Notes: a model not told the origin generated them from the letters alone. Shown: positions 26,077-38,675, counted from the first letter of the stretch. The stretch is DNA of 64,000 nucleotides from Cryptomeria japonica (GCF_030272615.1 NC_081407.1:375141018-375205017); one strand, 5' to 3'. Numbers and translations are program-made.

Positions 26077-27675
26077 TTGCATATGGACATGTACAAAAAG
26101 TTTTTGATGGAAGTAATCAATGAAATTCCTAATGATTTGTACAAAAGACTTGAGGCCAGAAGTCAAGGAGTGATTGAATTATACAAGAAAATAAAAATAG
26201 GAAAACTACTTGCTGTATATCCAGTAAACTCTCCAAAGGAAATTGATGATTTGATTGCTCAGGCAAACCGGACAATATTCTCTACTGCACACCGACATAT
26301 TTTACTGATGGCAAGAAGAGTTACTGAAGTAACAGAAGAAACAGAAGATGGTTGGGACATATTCCTGGTTGAAAAGGAAAAACAAGAAGAATACAGGAAC
26401 CCTAAGCCTATTAAAGTATATCAGAAGGATAGGGACAAAGGGAAAGGCAAAGTTGGTGGACCTCCAAGCATAAAGGTTAAAGACAACCTACCCCCACCTG
26501 TGAAAAATACAGCCATTGAAGACCAACCGATAGCAGAAAGTATGGATGTAGAGGATAGCAATCCAAATCCTGAAGTCCTATACACTGTAAACGTTGATAC
26601 CCAAAAGATCAACATAACAGTTGATAAAGATACAACTGAAAAGTCAGATATGGCTAAAGAGCCTCTGATAATAGGAGATACAGAGAAACCAGTAGAGGAT
26701 ACAGGGAAAAAGATGGAATCTGAGGTACAAACAGAGAAACCAACAGAGCTAAAGGCTCCGGAACAGGCTCACAAGGAAACAGTGCCACCGGTAAGCAGGG
26801 AAGCAGGGAAACCAGTGCTAAAAGAAATGCAAACACAAACTGACCTACCAGAGGTCAATACAAGCATGGTTATTTCCACCGGCACTCAAACTCTTGGATC
26901 ATCATCGACATTCAAGTCAACTAATGTGACTGAGGTATTATTAGATTCTATTAAGAAAATAACTGACTGCAGTTCACAGGCTTATAAAGCAATAGATGAT
27001 TCAATACCATTTTTGAAGTTAGTTGCTCCTGATTGTAATATAGATAATAAAGATTCTTTAGGACAATTGGATACATTATGTAAATACATTTCTGGAAATA
27101 TTGAGAAAATAAAGGAAGAATTAGCAAAGGACATGGTAGAAAAGGAGAAACATAAATTCTTTGATGAAGAAATAAAGAAGTGTAGTAGAGACTTTGACAC
27201 ACTTCTACCAGAACTATGTAGTTTGTTGAAAGAGTATAAAAATCTGTATAAAGATACATGTAAAACAAACTTCTTGACTGTAGATATTGACAAGAAAATA
27301 AGCAAGACACAGGATGAGATAAATAAGCTTGCAGACAATTTTATCAACTCACCGGATTCATTATCTGTTTTTGAAGAGAAGTTAGCAAATTTTGAGGAAG
27401 AATTTCTCAAACAGGAGAGAGAGAAAGAAAGAATAATAAACAAGGCAAAACACTTGAGATCTAAACTGAGTCCAAGATTGGACTATCTAGCATCTTTGCG
27501 GAAGGAAATCTCAGAGGCATTAGCACAGGGAAGCAAAACACCAGCAGAACATTTGCAGCATCTCACCGGTACTGTGAAGAGGACTGAAACAACAATAAAA
27601 GATAGCAAAAAGTTTATGGATAGTATAAACTTAATTTTGGGTGATCTTTTTCAGATAATAACTACCCAACTATAG
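26077..27675 (+). CDS. Element B ORF3: Pro/Lys-rich linker and long coiled coil
   Basis: 532 residues; the first in-frame ATGs are near the start of the frame. Residues ~1-110 are helical (MDMYKKFLMEVINEIPND), ~120-290 are low-complexity Lys, Glu, Pro and Thr (for example GKGKVGGPP and QTQTDLPE), and ~300-530 form a long charged coiled coil with conserved-looking VAPDCNI and LPELCSLLKEY. No enzyme motif is seen. The 3' end sits about 230 bases before the polypurine tract, the usual place for the last ORF of an LTR element. Fossils A and C likewise end in coiled coil. Function unknown. Confidence 0.65.
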   Translation: MHMDMYKKFLMEVINEIPNDLYKRLEARSQGVIELYKKIKIGKLLAVYPVNSPKEIDDLIAQANRTIFSTAHRHILLMARRVTEVTEETEDGWDIFLVEKEKQEEYRNPKPIKVYQKDRDKGKGKVGGPPSIKVKDNLPPPVKNTAIEDQPIAESMDVEDSNPNPEVLYTVNVDTQKINITVDKDTTEKSDMAKEPLIIGDTEKPVEDTGKKMESEVQTEKPTELKAPEQAHKETVPPVSREAGKPVLKEMQTQTDLPEVNTSMVISTGTQTLGSSSTFKSTNVTEVLLDSIKKITDCSSQAYKAIDDSIPFLKLVAPDCNIDNKDSLGQLDTLCKYISGNIEKIKEELAKDMVEKEKHKFFDEEIKKCSRDFDTLLPELCSLLKEYKNLYKDTCKTNFLTVDIDKKISKTQDEINKLADNFINSPDSLSVFEEKLANFEEEFLKQEREKERIINKAKHLRSKLSPRLDYLASLRKEISEALAQGSKTPAEHLQHLTGTVKRTETTIKDSKKFMDSINLILGDLFQIITTQL

Positions 27676-27897
27676 GGTTGAGGATATGGACAGATGTAAC
27701 TACAAACTCTACTAACATCTTGACAACCTTTATCATTGATGCCAAAGGGGGAGTAGTAGGATGAGAAAGTTCAAAAACAGGAATCATATGCTCAGGGGGA
27801 GCCCTTCATATTTTTGGTAAACATTTTTTTTGGTAAATTTTTTACTACACATTCTGGACACTTTTTGAAATTTCTCATGAGTGTTGCCATCAATGCC

Positions 27898-27907
27898 AAA
27901 GGGGGAG
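27898..27907 (+). other. Polypurine tract of element B
   Basis: AAAGGGGGAG lies two bases before the right LTR start TGTTGGCATATG. A second similar tract, GCCAAAGGGGGAG, lies at 27,741-27,753. Confidence 0.8.
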
Positions 27908-27909
27908 AT

Positions 27910-28706
27910 TGTTGGCATATGAACACTCCAATGAGACATTGTATGTGATTGAAGGTTTTGTCATTGATGGCAACCTTGCAATCCTATGGCACCGACAAGA
28001 CATCATACCAGCAAAGCATTATAAAGGAAAGACAGCGCATCGGCATCAGCAAGATCACTCTACATCGGCACAGAAGAAAAGATGTATACTGGCATAGAGG
28101 CCGACAGGATTTTTGATATGTAATATTTTGTTTATTATTGTAAGCCAACTTGGCAAATTGTAAAATGACTCTTGTATATAAAGGAGATCATTGTAGACAT
28201 TTAGTAAGGTAATGTAGCGAGCACAAAGAAAATTATTAGGCAGACCTAATGTGCAAATTATAGGTCAAGGGTATATGTAAAGAATAGAGCAAGAACTAGT
28301 ACTAAATCTAGCATTAGAGATGCTATTGTAAAGCAGTACAAGTTATTGGATTAGTATAATCCTTATTGTAAGTCACTATGACTTCTCATTGAGCAGTGAG
28401 CTCTAGGCAGTTGGCCTTCCTACATGTGCAGGCCCCTATTGTAAGTAATATTCTCTTATTGACCAGTGAGTGAATATTGTGGGTCACAAATCCCACTGAG
28501 ATTTTTCCCACACCGGGTTTCCTTGTTAAACATCTTGTGTTATGGTGTTCTTTTCATGTGGATGTTTCTGATTCTGTTTATTGCATTAATTCTTGCATAT
28601 CGGTATACTATTATTTTATGTTCTGCATGTTTTAACTCAAGAAAATCTTATCACCGGTTAGATACTGATTCACCCCCCCCTCTCAGTATCTGTGGGAATC
28701 CTAACA
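27910..28706 (+). repeat. Right LTR of element B
   Basis: About 797 bases from TGTTGG to CTAACA, the partner of 22,140-22,948. Differences are mainly C/T and G/A, plus small indels and a shorter C-run near 28,673. Confidence 0.88.
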
Positions 28707-28798
28707 CGGCCTATGATGGCCATATAAATCTAGGCTGAGTTTGTAATTTTGATGTTGAGTCTTCACATGTTGCAAACTTGCAATTCGACCTAAACCTA

Positions 28799-29003
28799 TT
28801 GTTGCTCCCTTGTTTCTATAAAAGGGAATTTAGGGTCATTTGCAAAGGGTTCTGAAACTTTGTATTCACTTTTGCATGGACATTGGAGAATCACATAGGA
28901 GCTGTTGTTGCTCTCTTGTTTCTATAAAAGGGAATTCAGGGTCATTTGCAAAGGGTTCTAAAACTTTGTATTCACTTTTGCAATTTGCATGGAGAATCAC
29001 ACA
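28799..29003. repeat. TATA-bearing direct repeat, ~106-bp period
   Basis: Two units, about 28,799-28,898 and 28,905-29,003, share TTGTTTCTATAAAAGGGAAT, GGGTCATTTGCAAAGGGTTC and ACTTTGTATTCACTTTTGCA. Each holds a TATAAAAGG box, so the block looks like a promoter region, perhaps of an LTR. It lies just right of element B. Confidence 0.7.
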
Positions 29004-29438
29004 GACTGGTGTATTACTATTGAATGAATTGTATCATATGGCTATATTTTGAAAGAATTAATAAAAATCTAAGTTCTCGACATGTGTATTACTATTGAAT
29101 GAATTATATCATATGGTTCTTAAATGTATCACATAGATTTGAGACTCAAACATGTATAAATAAACAATAAACATCTCTGTATCAATAAACACATTATGGT
29201 CTTTTTTTTATTATGCTATTTTAAATCTGGAAATAGAAAGTTGAAAAATACAATTACAAATCAATATTAAATTCTAATTGAAAAAAGTAATATGCTTTTG
29301 TAATATGAATGATGAGATACAATAATAAGATTAATAAATACCAATCTCTTACAGTTTCCATTCATCCTCATCAAATTTAGAAATTTCTTGATTCTTGTCT
29401 GTGGTTTCTTCACTCTGAGTCTGCATACCTTCGTTGAA
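29004..29438. other. AT-rich spacer and 3' flank of hAT copy 1
   Basis: No gene. It should contain the 3' terminus of the hAT element, but no terminal inverted repeat matching the 5' side was found by eye. Confidence 0.4.
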
Positions 29439-32036
29439 CTACATCTTAATGCTACCAGTAGGTCCAATATGTGATTCAATAGTCCCACTGACACATTGGT
29501 TTGAAGTGTTGCCCAAACCTCTTCTTTCACATTTGGACCTCCAGATTTGCAGTGCCCTATCGTAAGGAAAAGTGTGGACATCATACCTAGATGTATAGAG
29601 CCTCAAGCAATTTTCCAAATTTTTGTCTAGTTTGTTTCTTAGCTTTGATTTTAGGAACCCCAAAGCACTGAAAACTCTCTCATCTTCCATTGCACCCAAT
29701 ATCATGGTAAGACATAAATCAACAAGCTTCAAATATTTTGGCATTGAATCACGCAACACTGAGCTCTCAGCTATAGTTTTCCAAAGCCTTGTTACTTATC
29801 CCTCTTCACGGGGGTTCTCCATTTTTCCATATTGTTCTTTCATGGTGTATGCAAAATGAGATGATTGCTCTCGAAGATGAGTTTCATCTAATATTCCATT
29901 TATAGTTACTCCATTCAATTCTTTGGATATGCAAAATTGTTTAATCAAAATCAGTAGCTTACTTCAAAAATCAGATGCAATGTTGAGGCTCCAATAATGA
30001 GGAAACACAATAGACTGCTTTGATAAGGTTGTCAGGAGGGAATCTACTTCTAATTTGTGAGGAAAGACCATACACAATTTTCTTCACAAAAGTAGTTACA
30101 GTTTCAACAATCTTGTTGAAATCTTCCCTTGTAACTCTTGCTAGTTGCTTCCTGGGGCGCTTTCCTAGTTCCTTGGGGTTGACCCTGGTATAGAAATGCA
30201 TTGGTATCTCAACTCCCCATACATTGGCACATACCTCCCCGTCTGCACTGATTTGTAAAAAGTTATCAGGATTGTTCAAATCTATGAGTGTCTGCCACTT
30301 AAATTTTTTTTCATCAGATAGTGTTGGTTGATTTTGATAGAGATTGTTGAGGGTCATGCATGTCATCTTACGCAACATAGCATATTTTGCAATATATAGA
30401 GCTCTTTTTTGGGTAGCCTTCATAATATTCCTCATTTCCTCTAGCATGGGCAGAAGAGCTACTAAAGTTAAGAGTGTGTCTAAATTACTTAACCTCCAAA
30501 GAAGGTCAGGAAATTTTGGTTGATCTGATTCCTTACGAATTGTGTTAAATAGTCCAATCAAGGATGAATATTCTGAAAACACTCGATGCACTGGACCATC
30601 CAAAGAGATCCATCTAGTATCATTATCCTTGGGAAGCTTGTTCCCATCAGTTATTCCATCAACATAGTGTTGAAATTCCATAAATCGCTTGGGACTTTGA
30701 TAGAAGTGTGAGTAGCTGTCTCTGATTAAAATTTCAATTTTTTTAACTGAAGCAAACTTTCTCACAATTCCAAAAGCTAGATTCATTCTGTGAGCCATGC
30801 AGTGAATTGCAGTAATGTACAATGCAAATGAAGTTTCAATCTCTGTACAAAGACCATTCCTGTGACCTTGCATTAATAAAGCTCCATCCGCTCCAACACA
30901 AACCAATTTTTTGGCTATCGTCATGTCATCCATACCTCCATATTCAATTAAACTTCTCTTTACTAGTTGAAATAAATTTCCCACTGTCACACTCTCCTTC
31001 ATTTTAGTAACAGATAGTAGATGAGGTTGGCGGGTATGATTCTGTACAGTATAAACACTCATGCATACCCATGAAGTATTGTCTACTACCGTAACTTCAT
31101 CTAAAGAAAATGCAATAAAGTTTGACTCTCTTATTTTTTCCTTTACATCTTGTTTTTCAACCTCAACAAGACAACTTGCCCATTCCCATCCACTGTTTAA
31201 TGACCAGTGTCTATTAGGATAGTTAGGAACTTTCAAAAAGTGTAATAAACCACTAATTGATGGGAAATTTGTCATAGCACGCCCTCTGCTCAAAATATAA
31301 AAAACAACGCTTAATTGAACAACTTTTCCTAGTTGTTCTATTTGCATTGCTTTTCCAAAACTAGCTTCAATATAACCTTTAACTTCAACAGGCTTTGTCT
31401 GTATTTTCTCATAAAAATAATACTCTTCGGCATTCCTCACATGCTTACATTCCTCATTTGTTTTCCATCTTATCATTGATTTTTCAACCCCGTCTATCAT
31501 TTGTTTTTCATAAACTTTACCCATATTCTTTTCTATGGTGTCAAATTTTAGCTGCAACCTAATTTCTTTGTTATGTTTCCAAGTGAAAATATTACACTTT
31601 CATTCTATTGGAGGCTCGCCTTCAATTGGATTCTCCACTAGTTCAATGAATGGATATTTGATGCCCAATTAATTTGAAAATTTCTCACTGACATATCCCA
31701 CTCCCGATCCTTTTTTGATATGGATTTTATTTTCCCCTTCTGTGCATTATCATCAATGGCATTATCACCCAAGTTGATTATATCATTCCAGCTAACTTGG
31801 GCATCTACTAGATAATCTTCTTCAAGATTATCCTAATCTGAGATATCAGGTTCACTGTCGTCTTCAACATATGGTGTAGGTTGCGAATTGTGTACTTGTA
31901 CTTGTGATGATGTACCTTCCTGATTTTCACCACAATCTTTTCTAATGCCACAGTACAAAGACAACGTTCTATTTTTTTTTGGCCTCTCATGACCTTCCCC
32001 ACATTCAGGTTTCCTACCCCTCTTCCTGTTCGACAT
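29439..32036 (-). pseudogene. hAT-superfamily transposase, copy 1
   Basis: A cut-and-paste DNA transposase. The N-terminus (from ATG at 32,036) is basic, MSNRKRGRKPECGEGH. The long central frame (31,557-29,971, 528 residues) begins LKFDTIEKNMGKVYEK, just after a finger-like region, and holds SLDEVTVVDNTSW, CVGADGALLMQGHR, HCMAHRMNLAFG and DTRWISLDGP. The C-terminal dimerisation region is EDERVFSALGFLKSKLRNKL at about 29,600-29,700. The three parts lie in different frames, so at least two frame changes (one near 31,660, one between 29,971 and 29,760) break the gene unless introns explain them. Copy 2 at 52.2-54.7 kb is a close homologue. No terminal repeats were identified. Confidence 0.8.
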
Positions 32037-32459
32037 CTCCAACGAAAAAAAGGCTGCCAAAAAAATATCAATTTGTTGAAGAAGCAATAATAGACTATAA
32101 TGTATAATATATGTTTCATTGGCCCTACGAACTACAATCTAGATGTCTGGAGTCTAAATGCCCCCCCTGAGTCCTGACTACTTGGCACTAACTGGTCGCC
32201 ATTGAATAAAAATGAACTCAACAATGCAAACAAATATAGATAAATTTAGAATAATATTATAACACTTCAAAAATATGATCGCTCACCTTCAGGTCACTAG
32301 CAGTCACCAATGCAGTCAACAAGAATGATTTTCCTTGGTCTGAAACTTTGCTATTGATCAGAATTCAGAGCCTAGAACCCACCAGATTGTGTTGAGATAG
32401 ATCTGATCTTTGCATGTATTTATACCAATCCTTATATGGCAAATTCCGTGGGAATTTAA

Positions 32460-32957
32460 TATGGTATACAAATATTTGGCGAATCTCGTGTAACTATAAC
32501 ATGACTTATGTAATTTTTGAGGCGATTAAAGTTCGTCCAAATATGACATGTAATTTTCAAGGCAATTATAGGTCATCCAAATAATTGGCGAATACAATAT
32601 AGTTGGCAAAAGTTGGGGTGAATGGAGACACGCGTCGGCAAGATGTCGGGTGAATTGGGTCCTCCTGGCTAACAAATCTTCACATTCCTATAGGTGAATT
32701 TATGGTCATCTATTAAGGCAACCTCGAAGAGTGTAGGAGAAAAAATTAAATTTATCATGTGTCCACCGTATATTGTATTGGCAAAATCATCGCATAGAAA
32801 TATTTAATTGCATAAAACATATGGCTATCAGGCCACGAATTTGACAAAAATTGATAATGTTCTGGTGACATGGCCACCCCCAGTCGGTACAAAATATTCA
32901 CCATTTCCCATGTCACCGACGTGAAAAATTTGACATTGGCGAATATTTGCCACTAAA
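32460..32957. repeat. GGCGAAT subterminal-type array beside hAT copy 1
   Basis: The word TTGGCGAAT and close variants (GGCGATT, GGCAATT, GGTGAATT, GGCAAA) occur about eight times, ending with ATTGGCGAATATTTGCCACT near 32,957. Copy 2 has a similar array ending in a related GATTCGCCACTAAA. hAT transposases often bind such spaced subterminal words; the role here is inferred. Confidence 0.5.
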
Positions 32958-35900
32958 GTAATCTTTGATCTTTGATAATATAGGAACAACCTCAACACCG
33001 AAATTACATGACAATATCACCTATATATACAAATCATCAACCTTGACAACAAGGTCGGCTAAACCCTCAACTCATAATTACAAAATTACATCGTGCATGA
33101 TATAAAGATCGACCAACGGATCAATATGATGATTTACATGACATAACATGAAGGTAATTCAAATTCCCAAATGCTCAACTCCACCAGAAATCACTCCAAG
33201 AACACCTGCAACACACTACACCACCAGAAATATTGCATAACATGAAGAACATCACCAGTTCATGAAAACCACCAAAAAATTGCACGACGATCAATGTGGA
33301 TCATAAAAAAATAGGACACAATTAGGAAACACCAACAAGAATATTCGAATCATCAGAAACAACTGCATCAATACCACTTATTAAATCTTCATCAATCAAC
33401 ATTTGAAAGCTCAAGAACATAACCGATTATTAACCGTCATGAAGAAAGATTAGTTGCAGAGAAATGAATCACAAACTATATAAAATGAAGATGCATAAGA
33501 TCATCCCAAAAAATATCCTAAAATCTTAACTCAAGATCTGATCACATCGAAATATACCAGAGGACATACTGAACTCTGCAAAGTACCAATACAAAACAAC
33601 AACCGAATCATAAGATCTTCCCAATCTGCAAACACCAGAGAAAATCACATGAATATGTTGACATCAATGACAACAACATGTCCTAGAAGGAACAATGTCC
33701 AACAATCTCCCCCTTTGGCATTGATGGCAACATATGAATGTGAAAAACAATCAATGCAAAGAAAGAAGATATCTCCAACAAACTCCTCGTAAGCTCAAGA
33801 TAGATAAAGCAGTTTTTCACATGATATCTCTCCCCCTTTGATAACAATGCCAAAGATCTCAAAATATAAAACTAAATTCTCTCTCCCCCTTTAGAATATG
33901 AAACATGAATCTCAGGAATATTTCCCCCTAAAACACATACTACTCCACCAAAGGAGCAACACCAACTCACCAATCCAGATAAAAAGATAAGGCTCTGAAA
34001 TCCATTGGATGGATGAAACTCAATGCATCTAGTTGTCACGATGAGGGGTGGATACGCCTAACTTGTCTCTCAAATATAAAAATGTATCCGCAGACAAAGG
34101 CTTAGTGAAAATATCAGCTATTTGATCCTTTATAGATACATACTCCTACTTCACTTTCTCTTCTTTTACTCGCTCTCTCAAGTAATGATATTTGATTGCC
34201 ACATTCTTAGTCTATGAATGTTGCATTGGATTCTTTGACATGTTAATATCACTAGAGTTATCATAGTATATGACAGTAGGCTCATCATAGATAACTATGA
34301 TATCCTTCAAAATTTTCTTCATCCAAACTACCTGAGTGTAGTTAATAGCAACAACAACGTACTCAGCTTTAGCAATAGATAAGGACACTGAATCTTGTTT
34401 CTTACTATCCCATGAAACTAGTTTCTTTCTCAAAAAGAATGCTCCATGGGTAGTGCTCTTTCGGTCATCAACATCACCAGCCCAATCTGCATCAGTGTAA
34501 GCACATAGCATGAAATAATCATTCCTCGAATGCCACATACCATAATCCATAGTTCCCTTCAAGTATCTTAATATCCTCTTAACAACAATGACATGACTTT
34601 GTTTCAGATCAACTTGATATCTAGAAACCATTCACACAACATGCATAATGTTTGGTCTAGTCCGAGTAAGATATAGTAGTCCACCAACCATAGATTTGTA
34701 CAAACTCTGATTAGCTTTTGGAGATTCATCATTCTTAGACAATTTACAACTAGTCACCATAGGAGTTCCAACCGGTTTGGAGTCATCTAACACAAATTTC
34801 TCTAGCAATTCCTTCACATGCTTAATTTGAGATATAAATATACCTTTTCCAGTCTATGAAATATGCAAACCTAAGAAAAATTTCATCTCACCAATCATAG
34901 ACATCTCAAATTATTTTTGCATATCATCAACAAACTTCATGCTCAAGTTATCATCTCCTCCAAAGATAATATCATCAAAAAATTCTTAAACAATCAAGAT
35001 ATTATCTTTCTCAATCTTAAAGTACAAATTATTGTCAACATCACCTTTATTAAATATCAATTATAACAAATATTTATCTAATCTAGCATACTAGGCTCTA
35101 GGGGCTTGCTTCAATCCATAATGATATTTCTTCATCTTTAATACCATGTCTCCATCGTCTAATAACAAAAATCCATTAGGTTGCTCAATGTAGACTTCTT
35201 CCTCAAGATCATTATTCAAAAAGGTAGATTTGACATCCATCTGATATACCTTGAAATATTTATAAGAAACATATGCAAACAACAGTCTAACAGCTCCAAG
35301 TTTGGCCATCAGAGCAAAAGTCTCCTCATAATCAATTCTTTCTTTCTGTTAATATCCTTTGCAAACTAATCTAGCTTTATTTTTGACAACTTCACTCCAG
35401 CCTCTTTCAATTTGTTCCTGAATACCCATTTAGTACCTATAACATTCTTATCCTTAGTTGTAGGCACAAGCTCCCATGTGTTGTTCTTATCAATTTGATC
35501 TAATTATTCTTCCATATCTCTCATCCAATTTTCATCTTTGTAAGGCGCAAAAACAACTTTAGGTTCAACTTTAGAAATCAAACATACTTCTTTAGAAACT
35601 AACCTTCTTCTAGTCATCACACATTTATTTTTATCACCAATAATTTGTTTTTTAGAATGATTCAATCTTACATACCTTAGAGTCTTTTGATTGTTTTGAT
35701 TTTCAAGTTCCTTCTCCTCTTCACTGGCATCAACAACATCTGGGTTAATTAGTTGCCACGATATCTATCCAATTTTATATTAGTTGCCATTAGCAAATGC
35801 AAGTAATGTATAATCTTCTTCTCTAATTCATAATCTTCAAATGTGGGCAATCCATTCTTTCTTGTTAGATATTTGTGTAGCCAAGTGCCAACAACAACCA

Positions 35901-36040
35901 TAGATCCCATTGGATAGTCATAACCATCATCATCTACTCGAGGAGTGGTTATCTTATGTTTTGGCTCTACACATCAAGCCAACCAATACTTTTTCCCCTC
36001 TTCATTGTCCTCTGGTGCAATGACAACATAGACATTTCAT
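32958..36040 (-). mobile_element. Ty1/Copia fossil, minus strand, truncated
   Basis: Minus-strand relic. Its 3' LTR starts at 33,704 (TGTTGGACATT) and runs to about 32,960 (end uncertain). The polypurine tract AAAGGGGGAG lies at about 33,707-33,716. Upstream are ribonuclease H (YTDADWAGDVDDRKST, about 34.2-34.6 kb) and reverse transcriptase parts (VYQMDVKSTFLNNDLEEEVY, about 35.1-35.3 kb). Integrase and gag are missing, so the element is cut at about 36,040. Broken, roughly ten or more breaks, probably old. The LTR/polypurine junction matches that of element B. Confidence 0.8.
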
Positions 36041-36106
36041 GTGCACAATTTTTTTTTATTTTAATATTTAATAAGAAATAAAAACAAAAATATACACTGT
36101 AAGATT

Positions 36107-38675
36107 TCATATATATGTACTATTTAATAAATCAAAACAAATTTCAAAAATAATTTTACCTTGTTGTATAAGATCTGAAATGTGATCATAGTCATTTGAT
36201 GCAAGCATCTGATCCATATCTTCATCAGTTCTTTCATGCGGATCATTTGCATCTATGGGTGTCAATGATCTTTGTTGCCATTCTTCAACCCATTCTTTAT
36301 TCTCACAAAATTCCCAATCTTTGGAAACACAAAATTGACAAAAGCAAGCAAGCTGCCTTGTGAATATAGTCCATGTGCTTGAATTAGAACTCTTAAATGA
36401 ATGCCATTTAGCTGATCCAATGATGGTATTACAATCATGCCGAATAGGAATACTATCTTCCTCTACCAACCAGAAGAAACATCGAATTGCAGAGTTCTCA
36501 GTTGATCATTTTGACAACTTTGAATTGCACCAATCTACAGCTGCAAGAGCATCTTTGAATTTGATTGCATCCTTGAATTTCAAATATTCTCTAGCAAGAG
36601 ATCTTTTTACACAGGCACGAGCTCCATCGTGTTCCCCCTTACCATGTCCTGCTTCAAAAAAACTCCATAAATGTTGGACATTGGTTATCTTGTGAACTTT
36701 GCATAGCAAATAAAACATTCTTGCATTTTTGAATTGTCCAATGCATTTATCTGACCATATCATATGTTGTTTCATGTCAATTTCTCTTTCCTTAAGATTA
36801 TCATGAAATACCTGGAAGCAATGTTGAACAAACTCTGACGAGTGTAATCGATTATCACTAACATAGAAATGATACTCCCTCAAAATTTTTTAATTATCTT
36901 CTGTACTATCATGGTCATGTCTATATATAATGTGCACAAATATGGCCACTTGCACTGAGTTGTAGTATTGTGATTGAGTTTCCTCTTGTAGTTTTAGAGT
37001 ATAATTTTCTACAAAATCCACAACTTATACTATTGTTCCAATTGGAAATGTGTTCTTGCATATGCGAAACTGTCCATCAAGCCATCAGGCATGTTGGGAA
37101 TGTTTCACATGTTTTGGAACAATGTGACTTTTAAACACACTGATAAATGCATTGACACTATTCTGTTCTGTAATCAATTCTAAATGTTTCCCCATCTTTC
37201 CATCCTTTAAAGGGTATTTTATATTTTTAAATCTCCTAACATCAACCATTTTTTTACCAAACTCAAATGAAACATGTTCATGCAAACATTCACCTATCAA
37301 AGAATAGTTCCCACATAAATTGCAAAGGCCATAAATGCATGAACTAGAAAGAAATAATTGTTCATTAGGTGGTTTACAAAATAAACTTCCAATAAAATAT
37401 TTTATAGTTTCAGGTGGAACATAAACACCACAATCCTGCACAAGATCATTACCATGCAACATACAATGTATATATTGAAAAACATCATAGTAGTAAGGAA
37501 ACTAAACATGATTTTTACAACAACAAGATATTCTTTGTTTATTGATTTTAACATACCAGAGTTTGCATTTTTCAAATGATCTTTGACTAATTCGTAAATT
37601 CATTAACATAGATTCATCACTAATATTTTTAAAGAATTCAGTTTGAGTCATGTCAAGAAGATGTTTTGGATGAGGATCATGAATTTTTGATCCCATCCTT
37701 AACTTTAAAACATCTCTAGCATTCGATGAAACTCTAGTGTTATCATGCCAAAATTTTGCAATTAATTGTTTAGTTTCATCATTTAATTTCATGTCCGACC
37801 TTTGAAGTCTACCACTATAACTCCAACAATGGTTTAGTGAGTCAATTTCAATTGTGTCTCTTCTTTTGGCCGCTCTTGACAAGGTTCTACGATGTAAGTT
37901 CAAATAGCCACTTATATCACTTAACATTCTTTTACTAACAATTATTTTGTCAACTATAACAGTTGTTATAACTCTACGTGTTGCATTCTTATCTTTAGAT
38001 CGACTTGTTTCTCTGATAGAATCAATGACAATGGAAACAATAGATACAACTTGCTTATATGATTCATCTTTTCTTTTTGGTTTTGCATAAATACCTATTT
38101 TTTTCATGACTTTATGCATTTTTAACATTTTTTATTAATTGTAGCATTAATTGACATTGGAATCCTAACTTTTTATTATAGAAAAAATGTTTATATAATT
38201 TGTTTGCATGTGTTTTGATTTGTCTCCAAGAAACTAACCCATTAAGATTATCTAGCACATTGCTATCAATAGTAAACAAATTACATTCATTTTCTTTCAG
38301 AGAGGGTGGTGTAATATTTTCAATTTTTATTTCTTTTCATATTGGTGTATGAAATTTATATCTAACTTCATTTAAATCAGTAATTGGATTGGCATCATAG
38401 TCTTGGGGATTTAAAAACATACCAGGATTCACATCTACATGAATATTTGCATCAATAGTCACACCCGTGTTTGGTTCTAGATTTCTTGCATCCATCATGA
38501 TCTCTTCAATGGTCTCATCTACAACGGGCACTGAACTAGATGCTTCAGAAGTGTTAATCAATTGTCGTTGTTGTGATCTTCAATCTCTTTGGCATTTTGC
38601 CTCCTCTCTTTGTGCTTAAATTTCATCCGCTATCATTGTCCTCTTTTGTTTCTTTTGACGTTGCTTAGAACCCAT
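36107..38675 (-). pseudogene. Unassigned transposase-like gene (HGKGxHDG motif)
   Basis: A broken minus-strand coding region. The start is probably ATG at 38,675 with a basic MGSKQRQKKQKR. Later blocks are VSKRMLSDISGYLNLHRRTL, DPHPKHLLDMTQTEFF, a Cys/His cluster (RISCCCKNHV, then CIYGLCNLCGN), and MIWSDKCIGQFKNARMFYL with LWSFFEAGHGKGEHDG. The Asp in SDKC and the HGKGEHDG block look like conserved catalytic-type positions of a transposase-like family seen in several eukaryotes, but I cannot name the superfamily. The C-terminus has CFCQFCVSKDWEFCENKEW. Several stops and frame changes break it (for example the stops near 38,620, 38,337 and 37,502). It abuts the truncated Copia fossil at about 36,040. 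Confidence 0.5.

Larger units (their letters stand above)
22140..28706 (+). mobile_element. Element B: LTR retrotransposon with gag but no visible pol
   Basis: A complete-looking LTR element on the plus strand: left LTR, primer-binding site TGGTATCAGAGC, zinc-knuckle gag, three further ORFs, polypurine tract AAAGGGGGAG and right LTR. No protease, integrase or reverse transcriptase motifs are seen in the 5 kb between the LTRs, so it should depend on enzymes from another element. The primer-binding site and the GGGGGAGATTGTTGG junction fit Ty1/Copia habits, and the Copia fossil at 33-36 kb has the same junction. The LTRs differ by about 5% (counted by eye), mostly transitions, which suggests millions of years. 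It looks nearly whole, with about one break in gag. The target-site duplication is not clear. Confidence 0.85.

Noticed and set aside
22130-28720. Target-site duplication around element B
   Set aside because: Flanks read CAACC and CGGCC; only partly alike, so no duplication can be claimed.
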